A stretch of 64,000 nucleotides of DNA, taken from contig NW_022098021.1 in assembly GCF_002288925.2 (NCBI RefSeq), positions 7,981,966-8,045,965 on the forward strand, read 5' to 3'. The notes below the pieces were generated by a model. That model searched no databases and had not been told where the DNA came from. It saw only the letters and a program-made list of their open reading frames with translations. Made by a program: the position numbers and the translations under genes. Numbering within the stretch: the stretch's first letter is position 1; each line of letters begins with the position of its first letter. Below, in pieces: positions 47,247 to 59,120 of this stretch. This DNA comes from Delphinapterus leucas. Lineage: Eukaryota; Chordata; Mammalia; Artiodactyla; Monodontidae.

Positions 47247-48136
47247 ATGAGAAGACAGAGAAACACACAGCAGATGAAGGAGCAAGATAAAAACCCACCA
47301 GACCTAACAAATGAAGAGGAAATAGGAAGTCTACCTGAAAAGGAATTCAGAATAATCATAGTAAAGATGATCCAAAATCTTGGAAATAGAATAGAGAAAA
47401 TGCAAGAAACATTTAACAAGGACCTAGTAGAACTAAAGAGGAAACAAGCAACGATGAACAACACAATAAATGAAATTAAAAATACTCTAGAAGGGATCAA
47501 TAGCAGAATAACTGAGGCAGAAGAACGGATAAGTGACCTGGAAGATAAAATAGTGGAAATAACTACTGTAGAGCAGAATAAAGAAAAAAGAATGAAAGAA
47601 ATGAGGACAGTCTCAGAGACCTCTGGGACAACATTAAACTCACCAACATTCGAATTACAGGAGTCCCAGAAGAAGAGAAAAAGAAAGGGACTGAGAAAAT
47701 ATTTGAAGAGATTATAGTTGAAAACTTCCCTAATACGGGAAAGGAAATAGTTAATCAAGTCCAAGAAGCACAGAGAGTCCCATACAGCATAAATCCAAGG
47801 AGAAACACGCCAAAACACATATTAATCGAACTAAAAAAATTAAAAAGAAAAGAAAAAATATTAAAAGCAGCAAGAGAAAAGTAACAAATAACATACAAGG
47901 GAATCCCCATAAGGTTAACATCTGATCTTTCAGCAGAAACTCTGCAAGCCAAAAGGGAGTGGCAGGACATATTTAAAGTGATAAAAGGGAAAACCCTACA
48001 ACCAAGATTACTCTACCCAGCAAGGACCTCATTCAGATTTGACAGAGAAATTAAAATCTTTACAGACAAGCAAAAGTTAAGAGAATTCAGCACCACCAAA
48101 CCAGCTTTACAATAAATGCTAAAGGAACTTCTCTAG
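47247..48136 (+). pseudogene. L1 ORF1 (RNA-binding chaperone), broken
   Basis: ORF1p is the L1 RNA-binding, trimeric coiled-coil protein that packages L1 RNA in the cytoplasm. The frame opens at ATG 47247 (MRRQRNTQQMKEQDKN) and shows an ILR-rich coiled coil over residues 55-125 (NEIKNTLEGINSRITEAEER). A one-base loss in the A-run at about 47595-47597 shifts the frame; the conserved RDLWDN block then reads in another frame from 47615. In that frame, CAA-to-TAA type stops occur at 47882-47884 and 48113-48115, with the natural end TAG at 48134-48136. The RRM and C-terminal domains are otherwise recognisable. Confidence 0.9.
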
Positions 48137-48194
48137 GCGGGAAACACAAGAGAAGGAAAAGACCTGCAAAACCAAAACCAAAACAATTAAGAAA

Positions 48195-51100
48195 ATGGTA
48201 ATAGGAACATACATATTAATTACCTTAAATGCTCCAACCAAAAGACACAGACTGGTTGAGTGGACACAAAAACAAGAGCTGTATATATGCTGTCTACAAG
48301 AGACCCACTTCAGACCTCAGACACATACAGACTGAAAGTGAGGGGATGGCAAACGATATTCCATGCAAATGGAAAACAAAAGAAATCTGGAGTAGCAATT
48401 CTCATATCACATAAAATAGACATTAAAACAAAGACTGTTGCAAGAGACAAAGAAGGACACTACATAATGATCAAGGGATCAATCCAAGAAGAAAATATAA
48501 CAATTGTAAATATTTATGCACCCAACACAGGAGCACCTCAGTACATAAGGCAAATGCTAACAGCCATAAAAGGGGAAATAGACGGTAACAGTAATAGTAG
48601 GGGGCTTTAACACCACACTTTCACCAGAAGACAGATCATCCAAAATGAAAATAAATAAGGAAACACAAGCTTTAAATGACACATTTAACAAGATGGACTT
48701 AATTGATATTTATAGGACATTCTATCGAAAAACAACAGAACATACTTTCTTCTCAAGTCCTCATGGAACATTCTCCAGAATAGATCATATCTTGGGTTAC
48801 AAATCAAGCCTTTGTAAATTTAAGAAAATTGAAATCATATCAAGTATCTTTTCCGACCTCAACACCATGGGACTAAGTATCAGTTACAGGAAGAAACTTG
48901 TAAAGAATACAAACACATGGAGGCTAAGCAATACACTACTAAATAACCAAGAGTTCACAGAAGAAATCAAAGAGAAAATAAATACCTAGAAACAAATGAC
49001 AATGAAAATACGATGACCCAAACCTATGGGATGCAGCAAAAGCAGTTCTAAGAGGGAAGTTTACAGCAATACAATCCTACCTCAAGAAACAAGAAACAAC
49101 TCAAATAAACAACTTAACCTTACACCTAAAGCAATTAGAGAAAGAAGAACAAAAAACCTCAAAGTTAGCAGAAGGAAAGAAATCACACATATCAGATCAG
49201 AAATAAATAAAAAAGAAATGAAGGAAACAATAGCAAAGATCAATAAAACTAAAAGCTGGTTCTCTGAGAAGATAAATAAAATTGATAAACCATTAGCCAG
49301 ACTCATCAAGAAAAAAGGGAGAAGACTCAAATCAACAGAATTAGAAATGAAAAAGGAGAAGTACCAACTGACACTGCAGAAATACAAAGGATCATGAGAG
49401 ATTACTACAAGCAATTATATGCCAATAAAATGGACAACCTGGAAGAAATGGACAAATTCTTAGAAAAGCACAACCTTCTAAGACTGCACCAGAAAGAAGT
49501 AGAAAATATAAACAGACCAATCAAAAGTACTGAAATTGAAACTGTGATTAAAAATCTTCCAACAAACAAAAGCCCAGGATCAGATGGCTTCACAGGGGAA
49601 TTCTATCCAACATTTAGAGAAGAGCTAAACACCTATCTTCTCAAACTCTTCCAAAATATAGCAGAGGGAGGAACACTCCAAAAATCACTCTACAAGGCCA
49701 CCATCACCACGTAGTGTGTGACACCAATTTCTGTCACAAAGAAAGAAAACTACAGGCTAATATGACTGACGAACATACATGCAAAAATCCTCAACAAAAT
49801 ACTAGCAAACAGAATCCAACAGCACATTAAAAGGATCACACACCACGATCAAGTGGGGTTTATCCCAGGAATGCAAAGATTCTTCAATATACACAAATCA
49901 ATCAATGTGATATACCATATTAACAAACTGAAGGAGAAAAATCATATGATAATCTCAATAAATGCAGAAAAAGCTTTTGACAAAATTCAACATGCATTTA
50001 TGATAAAAAAACCCTCCAGAAAGTAGGCATAGAGGGAACCTACCTCAATATAATAAAGGCCATATATGACAAACCCACAGCCAACATTGTTCTTGATGGT
50101 GAAAAACTGAAACCATTTCCACTAAGATCAGGAACAAGACAAGGTTTCCCAGTCTCACCACTATTATTCAACATAGTTTTGGAAGTTTTAGCCACAGCAA
50201 TCAGAGAAGAAAAGGAAATAAAAGGAATCCAAATCAGAAAAGAAGAAGTAAATCTGTCACTGTTTGCAGATGACATGATACTATACATAGAGAATCCTAA
50301 AGATGCTACCAGAAAACTACTAGAGCTAATCAATGAATCTGGTAAAGTAGCAGGATACAAAATTCATGCACAGAAATCTCTTGCACTCCTATACACTAAT
50401 GATGAAAAATCTGAAAGAGAAATTAAGGAAACACTCCCATTTACCACTGCAACAAAAAGAATAAAATACCTAGGAATAAACGTACCTAAGGAGACAAAAC
50501 ACCTGTACTCAGAAAACTATAAGACACTGATGAAAGAAATTAAAGATGATACAATTAGATGAAGAGATATATCATGTTCTTGGATTGGAAGAATCAACAT
50601 TGTGAAAATGACTGTACTACCCAAAGCAATCTACAGTTTCAATGCAATCCCTTTCAAACTACCAATGGCATTTTTCACAGAACTAGAACAAAAAATTTCA
50701 CAACTTATATGGAAACACAAAAGACTAAATCACCAAAGCAATCTCGAGAAAGAAAAACAGAGCTGGAGAAATCAGGCTCCTGGACTTCACACTATACTAC
50801 AAAGCTACAGTAATCAAGACAGTATGGTACTGGCAAAAAAACAGAAATATAGATCAACAGAACAGGATAGAAAGCCCAGAGATAAACCCACGCACCTATG
50901 GTCACTTTTTTTTTTTTTTTGGTCAACTTATTTTTGATAAAGGAGGCAAGAATATATAATGGAGAAAAGACAGCCTCTTCAACAAGTGGTGCTGGGAAAA
51001 CTTGACAGCTACATGTAAAAGAACGAAATTAGAACACTCCCTAACACCATACACAAAAATAAACTCAAAATGGATTAAAGACCTAAATGTAAGGCCAGAC

Positions 51101-51997
51101 ACTATCAAATTCTTAGAGGAAAACATAGGCAGAACATTCTATGAGATAAATCACAGCAAGATCCTTTTTGACCCACCTCCTAGAGAAAGGGAAATAAAAG
51201 CAAAAATAAGCAAACGGGACCTAATGAAACTTAAAAGCTTTTGCACAGCAAAGGAAACCATAAACAAGACAAAAAGACAACCCTCAGAATGGGAGAAAAT
51301 ATTTGCCAACGAAGCAACTGACAAAGGATTAATCTCCAAAATATACAGCAGCTCATGCAGCGTAGTATCTAAAAAACAACCCAATCCAAAAATGGGCAGA
51401 AGACCTAAATAGATATTTCTCCAAAGAAGACATACAGATTGCCAACAAACACATGAAAGGATGCTCAATATCACTAATCATTAGAGAAATGCAAATCAAA
51501 ACCACAATGAGGTATCACCTCACACCGGTCAGAACGGCCATCATCAAAAAGTCTAGAAACAATGTTGGAGAGGGTGTGGAGAAAAGGGAACCCTCTTGCA
51601 CTGTTGGTGGGAATGTGAATTGGTACAGCCACTATGGAGAACAGTATGGAGGTTCCTTGAAAAACTAAAAATAGAGCTACCATATGACCCAGCAATCCCA
51701 CTATTGGGCATATACCCTGAGAAAACCATTATTTGGAAGGAGGCATGTACCACAATGTTCACTGCAGCACTATTTCCAATAGCCAGGATATGGAAGCAAA
51801 CTAAGTGTCCATTGACAGATGAATGGATAAAGAAGATGTGGCACACATATACAGTGGAATATTATGCAGCCATAAAAAGAAACGAAATTGAGTTATTTGT
51901 AGTGAGGTGGATGGACCCAGAGTCTGTCATATGGAGTAAGGTAAGTCAGAAAGTCAAAGACAAATACCGTATGCTAACACATATATATGGAATCTAA
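48195..51997 (+). pseudogene. L1 ORF2 (endonuclease-reverse transcriptase), broken
   Basis: ORF2p nicks target DNA and copies L1 RNA there. Endonuclease parts survive in pieces: IVNIYAPNTG near 48506 and RIDHILGYKSSL near 48780. The RT domain follows with FTGEFYP near 49592, the [14 protein letters not shown] block near 50150 and the catalytic FADD at 50263-50274. The C-terminal part ([21 protein letters not shown] to HIYGI) is open over 51596-51997, ending at TAA 51997. Breaks include several frameshifts before 49400, stop TGA at 50560-50562 where related copies have tryptophan, and an inserted T15 tract at 50906-50920. Length, about 1,268 codons, is close to a normal ORF2. Confidence 0.92.
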
Positions 51998-52363
51998 AAA
52001 AAAAAAGGTTCTGATGAACGTAGCAGCAGGACAGGAATAAAGATGCCAACGTAGAGAATAGACTTGAGGACATGGGGAGGGGGAAGGGTAAGCTGGGACA
52101 AAGTGAGAAAGTAGCATGGACATATATATACTACCAAATGTAAAATAGCTAGCTAGTGGGAAGCAGCCGCATAGCACAGGGAGATCACTCGGTGCTTTGT
52201 GTCCACCTAGAGGGGTGGGATAGGGAGGGTGGGAGGGAAATGCAAGAGGCGGGAGATATGGGGATATATGTATATGTATAGCTGATTCACTTTGTTATAC
52301 AACAGAATCTAACACAATATTGTAAAGCAGTTATACTCCAATAAACATGTAAAGAAAAAAAAA
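51998..52363 (+). terminator. L1 3' UTR with polyadenylation signal and tail
   Basis: Holds the purine-rich tract typical of L1 3' UTRs (52205-52245), then the conserved end GCTGATTCACTTTGTTATAC, AATAAA at 52340-52345 and an A-rich tail at 52352-52363. The L1 ends at positions 1-210 and 21378-21664 are copies of this same end. Confidence 0.88.
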
Positions 52364-52668
52364 TCACATGTTGAGTCCTGACCCCCAGGACTTCAGAATG
52401 GGACTGTGTTTGGAGACACGGTCTTTAAAGAAGTGATTAAAGTAAAACGAAGTCAGTAGCGTGGGCTGTACTCCAATGTGCCCTTATAGGAAGAGGAGAT
52501 TAGGACACAGACACACACAGAGGGATGATCATATGAGGACAGAGGGAGAAGATGGACATCTACACAGCAGGGAGAGAGGCTTCAGCAGGAACCAGGCCTG
52601 CTGACACCTTGCTCTGGAACTTCCAGCCTCCAGGACTGTGAGAAATAAATATCTGTTGTTTAAGCAAA
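52364..52668 (+). mobile_element. MLT1A-like MaLR LTR, 5'-truncated
   Basis: CATGTTGAGTCCTGACCCCCAGG, CTGTGTTTGGAGACACGGTCTTTAAAG, CCTTATAGGAAGAGGAG and CCAGCCTCCAGGACTGTGAGAAATAAATATCTGTTG match an ERVL-MaLR LTR from about 35 bp inside its 5' end to near its 3' end. It abuts the tail of the long L1. The missing first part is not seen on the other side of that L1. Confidence 0.82.
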
Positions 52669-52669
52669 A

Positions 52670-53064
52670 GAATTAAAAAGGCACTAAACATCACTAACCA
52701 TCAGGAAAACACAAATGAAAGCCACAGTGAATTACAACCTCACACTTCTTAGGATTATTATTATCAAAAGAAAAAATAAAAGACAAGTGTCGGCCAGGAT
52801 GTGGGAACCCCTGTACCCTGTTGGTGGGAATCAAAAATGGTGCAGTTGCTGTGGGCGACAATATGGATATTCCTCAAGAAATTAAAATTAAAACGACCAT
52901 ATGATCCTGCGAACTCACTTCTGGGTGTTTATCCTAAAGAACTAAAATCAGAATCTCAAAGAGATACTAGCATTCCCTCATTTACTGTAGCACTATTCAT
53001 GATAGCCGAGATGCGGGAACAATTTAAATGTCCATTGATTCATGAATGGAGTTTAAAAATACGG

Positions 53065-53096
<32 letters not shown>

Positions 53097-53215
53097 TACA
53101 CACAGTGGAATATTACTCCACCTTAAAAAAGAAGAAAATCCTCTATTATGTTCCAACATAGATGAATCTTGAGTCATTTTGCCGAATGAAATAGGCCGGT
53201 CAATCCAATATAGCT
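52670..53215 (+). mobile_element. Old L1 ORF2 C-terminal fragment
   Basis: The frame 52801-53172 reads CWWESKMVQLLWATIWIFLKKLKLKRPYDPANSLLGVYP, the L1 ORF2 C-terminus, then HEWSLKIRYIY. A (TA)13 run (53065-53090) has expanded in the part coding for the 'YT.EYY' region. Older and more diverged than the neighbouring full-length copy. Confidence 0.88.
53065..53090 (+). repeat. (TA)13 microsatellite
   Basis: Thirteen TA units inside an old L1 fragment, followed by CATATATACACACA. Confidence 0.95.
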
Positions 53216-55018
53216 TAAACCCAAATGGCGTTTGCTTGCTCGCGTGGCTGGGAAATGCATTTTGTCAATTCAGGCACGGTTTGATGAAGAAGCTCAAAAG
53301 ATGCCGTCAAGTCTGTCTTTCTCTCTTACACTCCCTAGCCCTCCCTTCTCCTCCTGCTCTCTCTCCATTTCTCAGCTCTACTTGCCTCCGCTTGTCCTCA
53401 CCTTAGTGGAGGCCAGACTCTCTCACTGTGTAAAAAGATGCTCATGGCTGCTCAGCAGTCCCTGAAGGTGATGGTCTCAGAAAATGAGACCTCCCCTCTC
53501 CTGCTCCTTACCCCCAGTGTCTGAACCAATCCCAGAATCATCCCTGTTGGATCAGATGCCCACCCACACCCCTAGGGGAAATAGCTGTGTCCACGGAGAC
53601 AGAGTATTCTATTGGCCACTCTGAGTCATGTGCCCATGCTGCCCGGGAGACAGGGAATTCTGTTATATGATGCTGATACTACTGCTACTAATATCAATTC
53701 ACCTCTGTCCACAATCTCAATCAAAAACAATTTGGCCATAGAAGTATATGTCCTCTTATCAATAAATTGATAAAAGTATCAATTATACATCAAAAATACA
53801 ATCAAATATGTATGTATGTGCTGGGAGGGACCTCAGAATAAAAAGGAATGAAAATACATATGACACTTTAACCAAACATTTCTTAGTCATCAAAACCCTT
53901 TTACTATTTTGATTGGGCATCATAAATTTCAACAGAGCCAGAAAAGCAGGAATATGGTGCTGGTGCTACTTAATCCTAATTTAAAGTTTGACTCTATTTT
54001 AGAACTCAGTTATCAGGGAGGTCTGTACATCTCACTAATTATTTTCGGAGAAGGAGACATTAGAGAACAATATATTATAACTGAAAATGAAAAGTAATGC
54101 AGGTTCATCACCGGTCTCCCGAAATCCCTGGAGTCCCAGGTGCTTCCTTATTCAGAATTTTTCATGTGTTCTAAGGCAGTATCCGTAATCAAATACATTA
54201 ATACTTCTGCATAGAAATGTATGAATATTTACATAAAACGGGATGAATAAAGACTAACTATAGCCTCATGTCAGCTAAGGTTGTTTTGTAGCCAAATGAG
54301 TTCAGAGCAGATCAGGTTTTGCAGCCAAATGAGTTACGAAAAGATCTTCAAATTTCAGGGCTTTTTTTACACCCTGGAAATGCAGATAAGAGTTTGAGAA
54401 CCTACACTGAAAAGAAGAACTTTGTTTTTCAAGAGCTTTACATTGTTATTGAATGATTTTCTTTAGAGCTTTTATACAGAATCTAAAATGACTGTAAAGT
54501 GCTGTAATTAACTTACATTATCACAAACAAAACCCAGAAACCTCTTAATCTTTAAGACCAACTAGCCTGTACAAATAATTTATAGTTCTCTCTAATTTTC
54601 TGTACGTTATGTCCATTTTCAGCACATCAAAATCAGTAAACACCAATGTGGTTATTTTAAGATTTTGACTACTTACAATTCCAAAGGGACACATGACTGC
54701 AAAGAAAGTGAAACTATGTGTGACTGTGTGTGTTTGGGGTGTGTACAAGTGGTGCAGCTGTAAAGTAAATCTTTCCTTCTCTTTAATTCTACGGCACAAA
54801 TTAAGAAAGAAATTGTTTTCAGTTGCAGAAAATTAAAAGATTCTAGTGACTCCCTGTTAATAGTTATCATTTCTTTTACTCTCTCCTTTGTCCCCCATCT
54901 CCAGACAATTATATACTTACCACCTATTGACACTCCCTCTCATTTTGGAAGAACTAGAAAAAGTCGTCTAGACTTTTTGTGAGACATTAAGCCATTCTGA
55001 AGCAATAAGCAGGACTGG
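53216..55018. other. Single-copy DNA with a local 20-bp duplication
   Basis: No named repeat. GTTTTGTAGCCAAATGAGTT (54283-54302) recurs as GTTTTGCAGCCAAATGAGTT (54316-54335), one mismatch, 33 bp apart. Confidence 0.45.
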
Positions 55019-55206
55019 GGCTTCCCTGGTGGCGCAGTGGTTGGGGGTCTGCCTGCCGGTGCAGGGGACGCAGGTTCGTGCCCCGGTCCGGGGGGATCCC
55101 ACGTGCCGCGGAGCGGCTGGGCCCGTGAGCCATGGCCGCTGAGCCTCCGCGTCCAGAGCCTGTGCTCCGCGACGGGAGAGGCCGCAACAGTGAGAGGCCT
55201 GCGTAC
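55019..55206 (+). mobile_element. CHR-family SINE, short subtype, cut by an assembly gap
   Basis: The body starts GGGGCTTCCCTGGTGGCGCAG and runs to AGAGGCCTGCGTAC, where the tail should follow. The N run begins exactly there. The left flank is AATAAGCAGGACTG; its duplicate is not seen after the gap, so the tail and right-hand duplication are probably missing from the assembly. Confidence 0.93.
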
Positions 55207-55306
55207 NNNNNNNNNNNNNNNNNNNNNNNNNNNNNNNNNNNNNNNNNNNNNNNNNNNNNNNNNNNNNNNNNNNNNNNNNNNNNNNNNNNNNNNNNNNNNN
55301 NNNNNN
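55207..55306. other. Assembly gap of 100 N
   Basis: Exactly 100 N, the usual placeholder of unknown size, at the A-tail position of a SINE. Confidence 0.99.
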
Positions 55307-55669
55307 GCTTTCTTTTCAGCGTAACTCAGCTCTCCCACTGGGGAACTTCATAAAATATATATAAAGCAAAAAGTACACTTCTTGGCAGTGAAATTTTGTC
55401 AACTGCTTCTAAGCAATCTTGTTGAAGTGATGTGGGACCATTTAGGGCATTTTTCTGAGCCTCCAATATTTTGCCAATACATCAGCATGACATGGAGCTA
55501 GAAGTCGGCTCTAGAGAAGCTGCTATTTTCTTCGAAAGAAAAATGTTTAAATTCCAAACTGAAAACTTGGAAGATGATTTTTGGAAAGCAAATGTGTCAA
55601 TATATGAGACTTTAAAATATTTAAACCTCTCAGCCAGAAATGATAAAAATAGACAAAGACAGGGAGACA
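55307..55669. other. Single-copy DNA, nothing recognised
   Basis: Frames of 88-93 codons overlap on opposite strands with no recognisable content. Confidence 0.4.
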
Positions 55670-55880
55670 AATATAGACAGATGCTCCTCCTAGCATTATT
55701 TATAGTAGCAAAAAGAGTAACCAGCCCAAACACGTAACATAAGGAGAAGGCTTCTATAATCATTATATTTGTTCCAGGTAATGTAATATAGCCATTAAAG
55801 CCATCTACAAAAATTAAAATAACAGGAAAATGTTCATAATGTCAAGCAGAGAAAAACAGGTTCCAAAATCTATAATAAAG
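55670..55880 (+). mobile_element. Old L1 ORF2 end fragment
   Basis: GCATTATTTATAGTAGCAAAAAG, AATATAGCCATTAAAGCCATC, GGAAAATGTTCATAATGTCAAGCAGAG and CAGGTTCCAAAATC follow the order of an old L1 3' coding end. Very diverged. Confidence 0.6.
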
Positions 55881-56049
55881 TGTCATCTTAGTTGTCAAAG
55901 TTTTCCTTCAGTATTGGACCATTTCTACAAGCAAACATACCTGCTCTATTATTGACCAACTTTAAAAAAATCCCTTAAGCCAAATATCTACCTCAAGCTC
56001 CTAAATCATTTCTCTGCTCCCCTTCACAGTAAATTTTCTTGAAAGAGCT
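55881..56049. other. Short unassigned stretch
   Basis: Nothing recognised. Confidence 0.35.
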
Positions 56050-56880
56050 GTCTATACTTGCTTTCTCTCCTAAACCTATTCCAATCAGGATGTTGCTTTC
56101 ACCATTACACCAAAATGCATGACCTCACTGTTGTCAAATACAGAGATCAATTCTCCTGCCTCATGGGAAACAACCCACCAGCAGTGTCTGATACAAGTGC
56201 TAACTCTCTCCTTCTCGACTTGCTTTTTCTTCTTGATTCTAGAACATGCTCTGTCTCAGTCCTCCTACTTTACTGGCTGACCCTTCTCACTGTCCTTTGT
56301 TGCATGCTTCCTCTTCACCTTCTTGCCATCTAAACACTGGAGTGCCCTAGGGCTCAGCCCTCAAACTTCTTTTCTAATACACTTACATGCTTTAAATCAT
56401 CGGGTCTCATGACTTTAAATGTCATCTATGTGATGACTCCCCAATCTACCTGACATCTCTACTTATAGCTTCCACTTTCCTGACTAATGTGATTCTCCCA
56501 CAGTTTTCCCCATCTCAGTAAACGGTTTCTAGTTGCTCAGGCCAACAAATTTGGATTCATTCTTGTCTTCTCTCTTTCTGATACCCCACATCCACACCAT
56601 CAGCAGATATGTTTGACTTTACCTTCAGAAAAGCTCCAATCTTCCCACTTCCTCACCTGTACCACTACCTCCCAGGTCCAAGCCCATCCCCTTGCATCTC
56701 ACCTACTATTTACCATATCCTCCAACTGGGCTGTCCCCCTCACTTCCTGTCCTCATCCTCTCTTGCTCTCTCCTGTGGTCCTTTCCCAGAGGTGCCACAG
56801 TGATCTTTGGAAAGCTTAAGCGAAATCATGTCTTCGCTCCTCTGCTTAAACACTTAGAAATCTTCCCACCTGTGCTTGAT
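56050..56880 (+). mobile_element. L2 LINE fragment (coding part)
   Basis: L2 coding-end wording in order: GGGCTCAGCCCTC, CATGACTTTAAATGTCATCTATGTGATGACTCCCCAATC (the RT-box region), CCATCTCAGTAAACGG, GTTGCTCAGGCCAACAAATTTGG, CCACAGTGATCTTTGG and CTCCTCTGCTTAAACACTTAG. No long open frame; ancient. Confidence 0.8.
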
Positions 56881-58954
56881 ACTGTGGATCAATGCTCAGC
56901 AGTAATTCTGAACCTCTCCAGTACGCAGAGCCTAAAACTACCTTGTGGTTGTGTTCTGGACACACGTAACATTCTGCTGATTAAGATGAGGCTAGCTAGC
57001 AGCTGCCTTAACTGCTGCTGGTGGCAAGCACCGCTGTAAACAGTGTGGGTGTTCTTTGTTTTTGTTTTGTTTTCTGTAGCAGCAGCCCAGTGTCCAGGAA
57101 CCAGTCTGCTAGATATAGTGAGGCAGGTGCAGAAGCAGCAGCTTCTTGATCCCTGATCCCACTGCCAGCCGTGTGCTCCAGAGAAGAGTGGATGCTATGT
57201 GAGCCTGATTCCCTTCCTTCCTGATACTGGTAGAAGAGCAGCTTCCATGGCATGCCCTCGTGGGGGAGTTTTTCTGAAAGGTACTCCCAGAGGTCCACTG
57301 AGAACCCATTCCTCCAACTTTTCCAAAGATTTTTATAAGGACCAAATTCACTGAATTATATCCTTTTCTCCTTAGCCAGAGGTTTCCATTCTCTGATACC
57401 AACGAATATGCCGTCACACCAGAATCAATTCCCAAGTCCTTACTCTTACCCCTGAGACCCTATGTGCTCTGCTGTCCTGTTAGCCCCTTGGTCTAAGACC
57501 TTCCACTGTCCTCCTTGCTCATTCTACTCCAGAAACACAACCAGAAAAATAAGCATACTGTTAAAAGAAAACGGAAAAATTGAAGATACAGCTGCTGAGT
57601 TGCATTCTCAGTCACCAACAAATATATTCACATTGCCCAGAACAACAAGGTAAAATACTCAATATGACAGCATTCACATGCACTGCTAATCCTGAAGAAG
57701 ATTTTGAAAGCTGGCCTCTTCTAAGTGATTCTCCGGATTTGTTCCAGCTTTAGAGTTCTTATTTATCTGCTCTAATAAACACGGAATCCAGGATTACCAT
57801 CTCCCTGATAGGAATACTCTGTTTATAAGGTATCAGATTTTTTTTTTATTCCTCTGTGGGATATTCAGATTATTTTCAATAAAAAGTAAAAACAAGTTTT
57901 TTTTCACATGAATTGCTGTTAAGGCTTGCATCCCTCAGTTTACATTTATGTTGTTGATATTTATATTTAGAGGAATTTTACATTTGAATTTGTACAATTT
58001 CAACATACTGACTGATGCCCTCCAAAGGGCCAATCTATGTGGATTTTATGAATTCTGAATCTGTCATCCTGGGTATTAGCTGTGAAGTTTACCATAGCTC
58101 AGCCAATCCGATTATTTTAGCTGCCTACACGCTTAGAGCTGAATTCCACAGTCAAAAATCTGTAAATATGTCCAAACAACTAAAAATCAATATGCTGAAA
58201 TCTGACATGATGGGGAATCTAAAAAGCTACATTCATTTATTCTTTTAGCCTCCAAATTAACAGTGAACTCTAGTATCCTGAACTGCAAACTGCATGTACG
58301 TATGTATGTATTTTAAAATTTGTGTTTGATCTCCAAGAACAAAAACACACATTTATGCTTTAGTGACCTTTCTGATGATATCTGGAGATTATCAAACCTA
58401 CTGAAGAACACCTCCAAATTGCTCTGAATTAACAGATGATTTTGATTCATCTTCTCCTCGTTCATAAATAGATGGATGGCTTTGTTCATGAAGAAGCTCA
58501 GATTTAAGAGTTAGATTTGAAGTAAATGCTAGGAATCTCTCTACTACAGGTATTCGTGTTTTGCGAAATGGGATTTCATGGTTAGTAAGAGGACTGAAAT
58601 GAAAAGCTTGAAAAGCTGAAAGACCTCAAGTACCCATTATCACTGAGCCCATGGATTCTTGGAAGCAGACTACTTCCCTGGCGATTCTGGTATGTCTAGT
58701 TCATAAGGCGGGAGTGTCCTAGAGAGGGGAAGGTAGAGTAGACCACTTTTAGCTTTGGGGATTCTGCCATAGTGTTGGTGGAGGACCTTGAAGGCAAAAC
58801 ACTTTTTGCAGAAAGCTATAAAATAAACTCAGTAAATGAATTTTTTTCAAATGATCTAGAAATAATTTCACTAGCCAAAAAAGGGCCATATTTCAGCTTT
58901 TCAAAAACCTTCAGAATAAGTATAATTGACTATTTTACAATTTTCCTATTAATT
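56881..58954. other. Single-copy DNA, nothing recognised
   Basis: About 2 kb without a named repeat. The minus frames at 57008-57435 (96 and 108 codons) show no recognisable content. Confidence 0.45.
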
Positions 58955-59120
58955 TTGAGTTGGCAATATCCCTCACGAATATAGATGCACAAATTGTCAA
59001 CAAAATATTGGCAAACCAAATTCAAGAATATATTAAAAGGATAACACGTCGTGACCAAGCACTGTTTATCCTAGGAATATAAGGTTGTATTTGAGTATAA
59101 AAATGATAAATCCATATTGA
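58955..59120 (+). mobile_element. Old L1 ORF2 fragment
   Basis: GGCAATATCCCTCACGAATATAGATGC, CAACAAAATATTGGCAAACCAAATTC and GTGACCAAGCACTGTTTATCC match sense L1 ORF2 just upstream of the RT catalytic box (compare 49770-49900). Only about 165 bp remain. Confidence 0.8.

Larger units (their letters stand above)
45253..52363 (+). mobile_element. Nearly full-length LINE-1 (cetartiodactyl type), inactive
   Basis: All L1 parts are present in order: 5' UTR (45253-47246) starting GGGAGACGGGGAAGATGGTGG, ORF1 (47247-48136), a 58-bp spacer, ORF2 (48195-51997), 3' UTR with AATAAA at 52340-52345 and an A-rich tail to 52363. At about 7.1 kb it is the largest feature in the window. Both frames are broken, so it cannot move on its own. 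I find no target-site duplication: the left flank (AGTTAAACATTCCA) and right flank (TCACATGTTGAG) do not match. Confidence 0.93.

Noticed and set aside
46994..47818. 274-codon minus-strand frame, the longest in the window
   Set aside because: It lies antisense to L1 ORF1. Its phenylalanine, leucine and serine-rich content is what an A-rich coding strand gives on the reverse.
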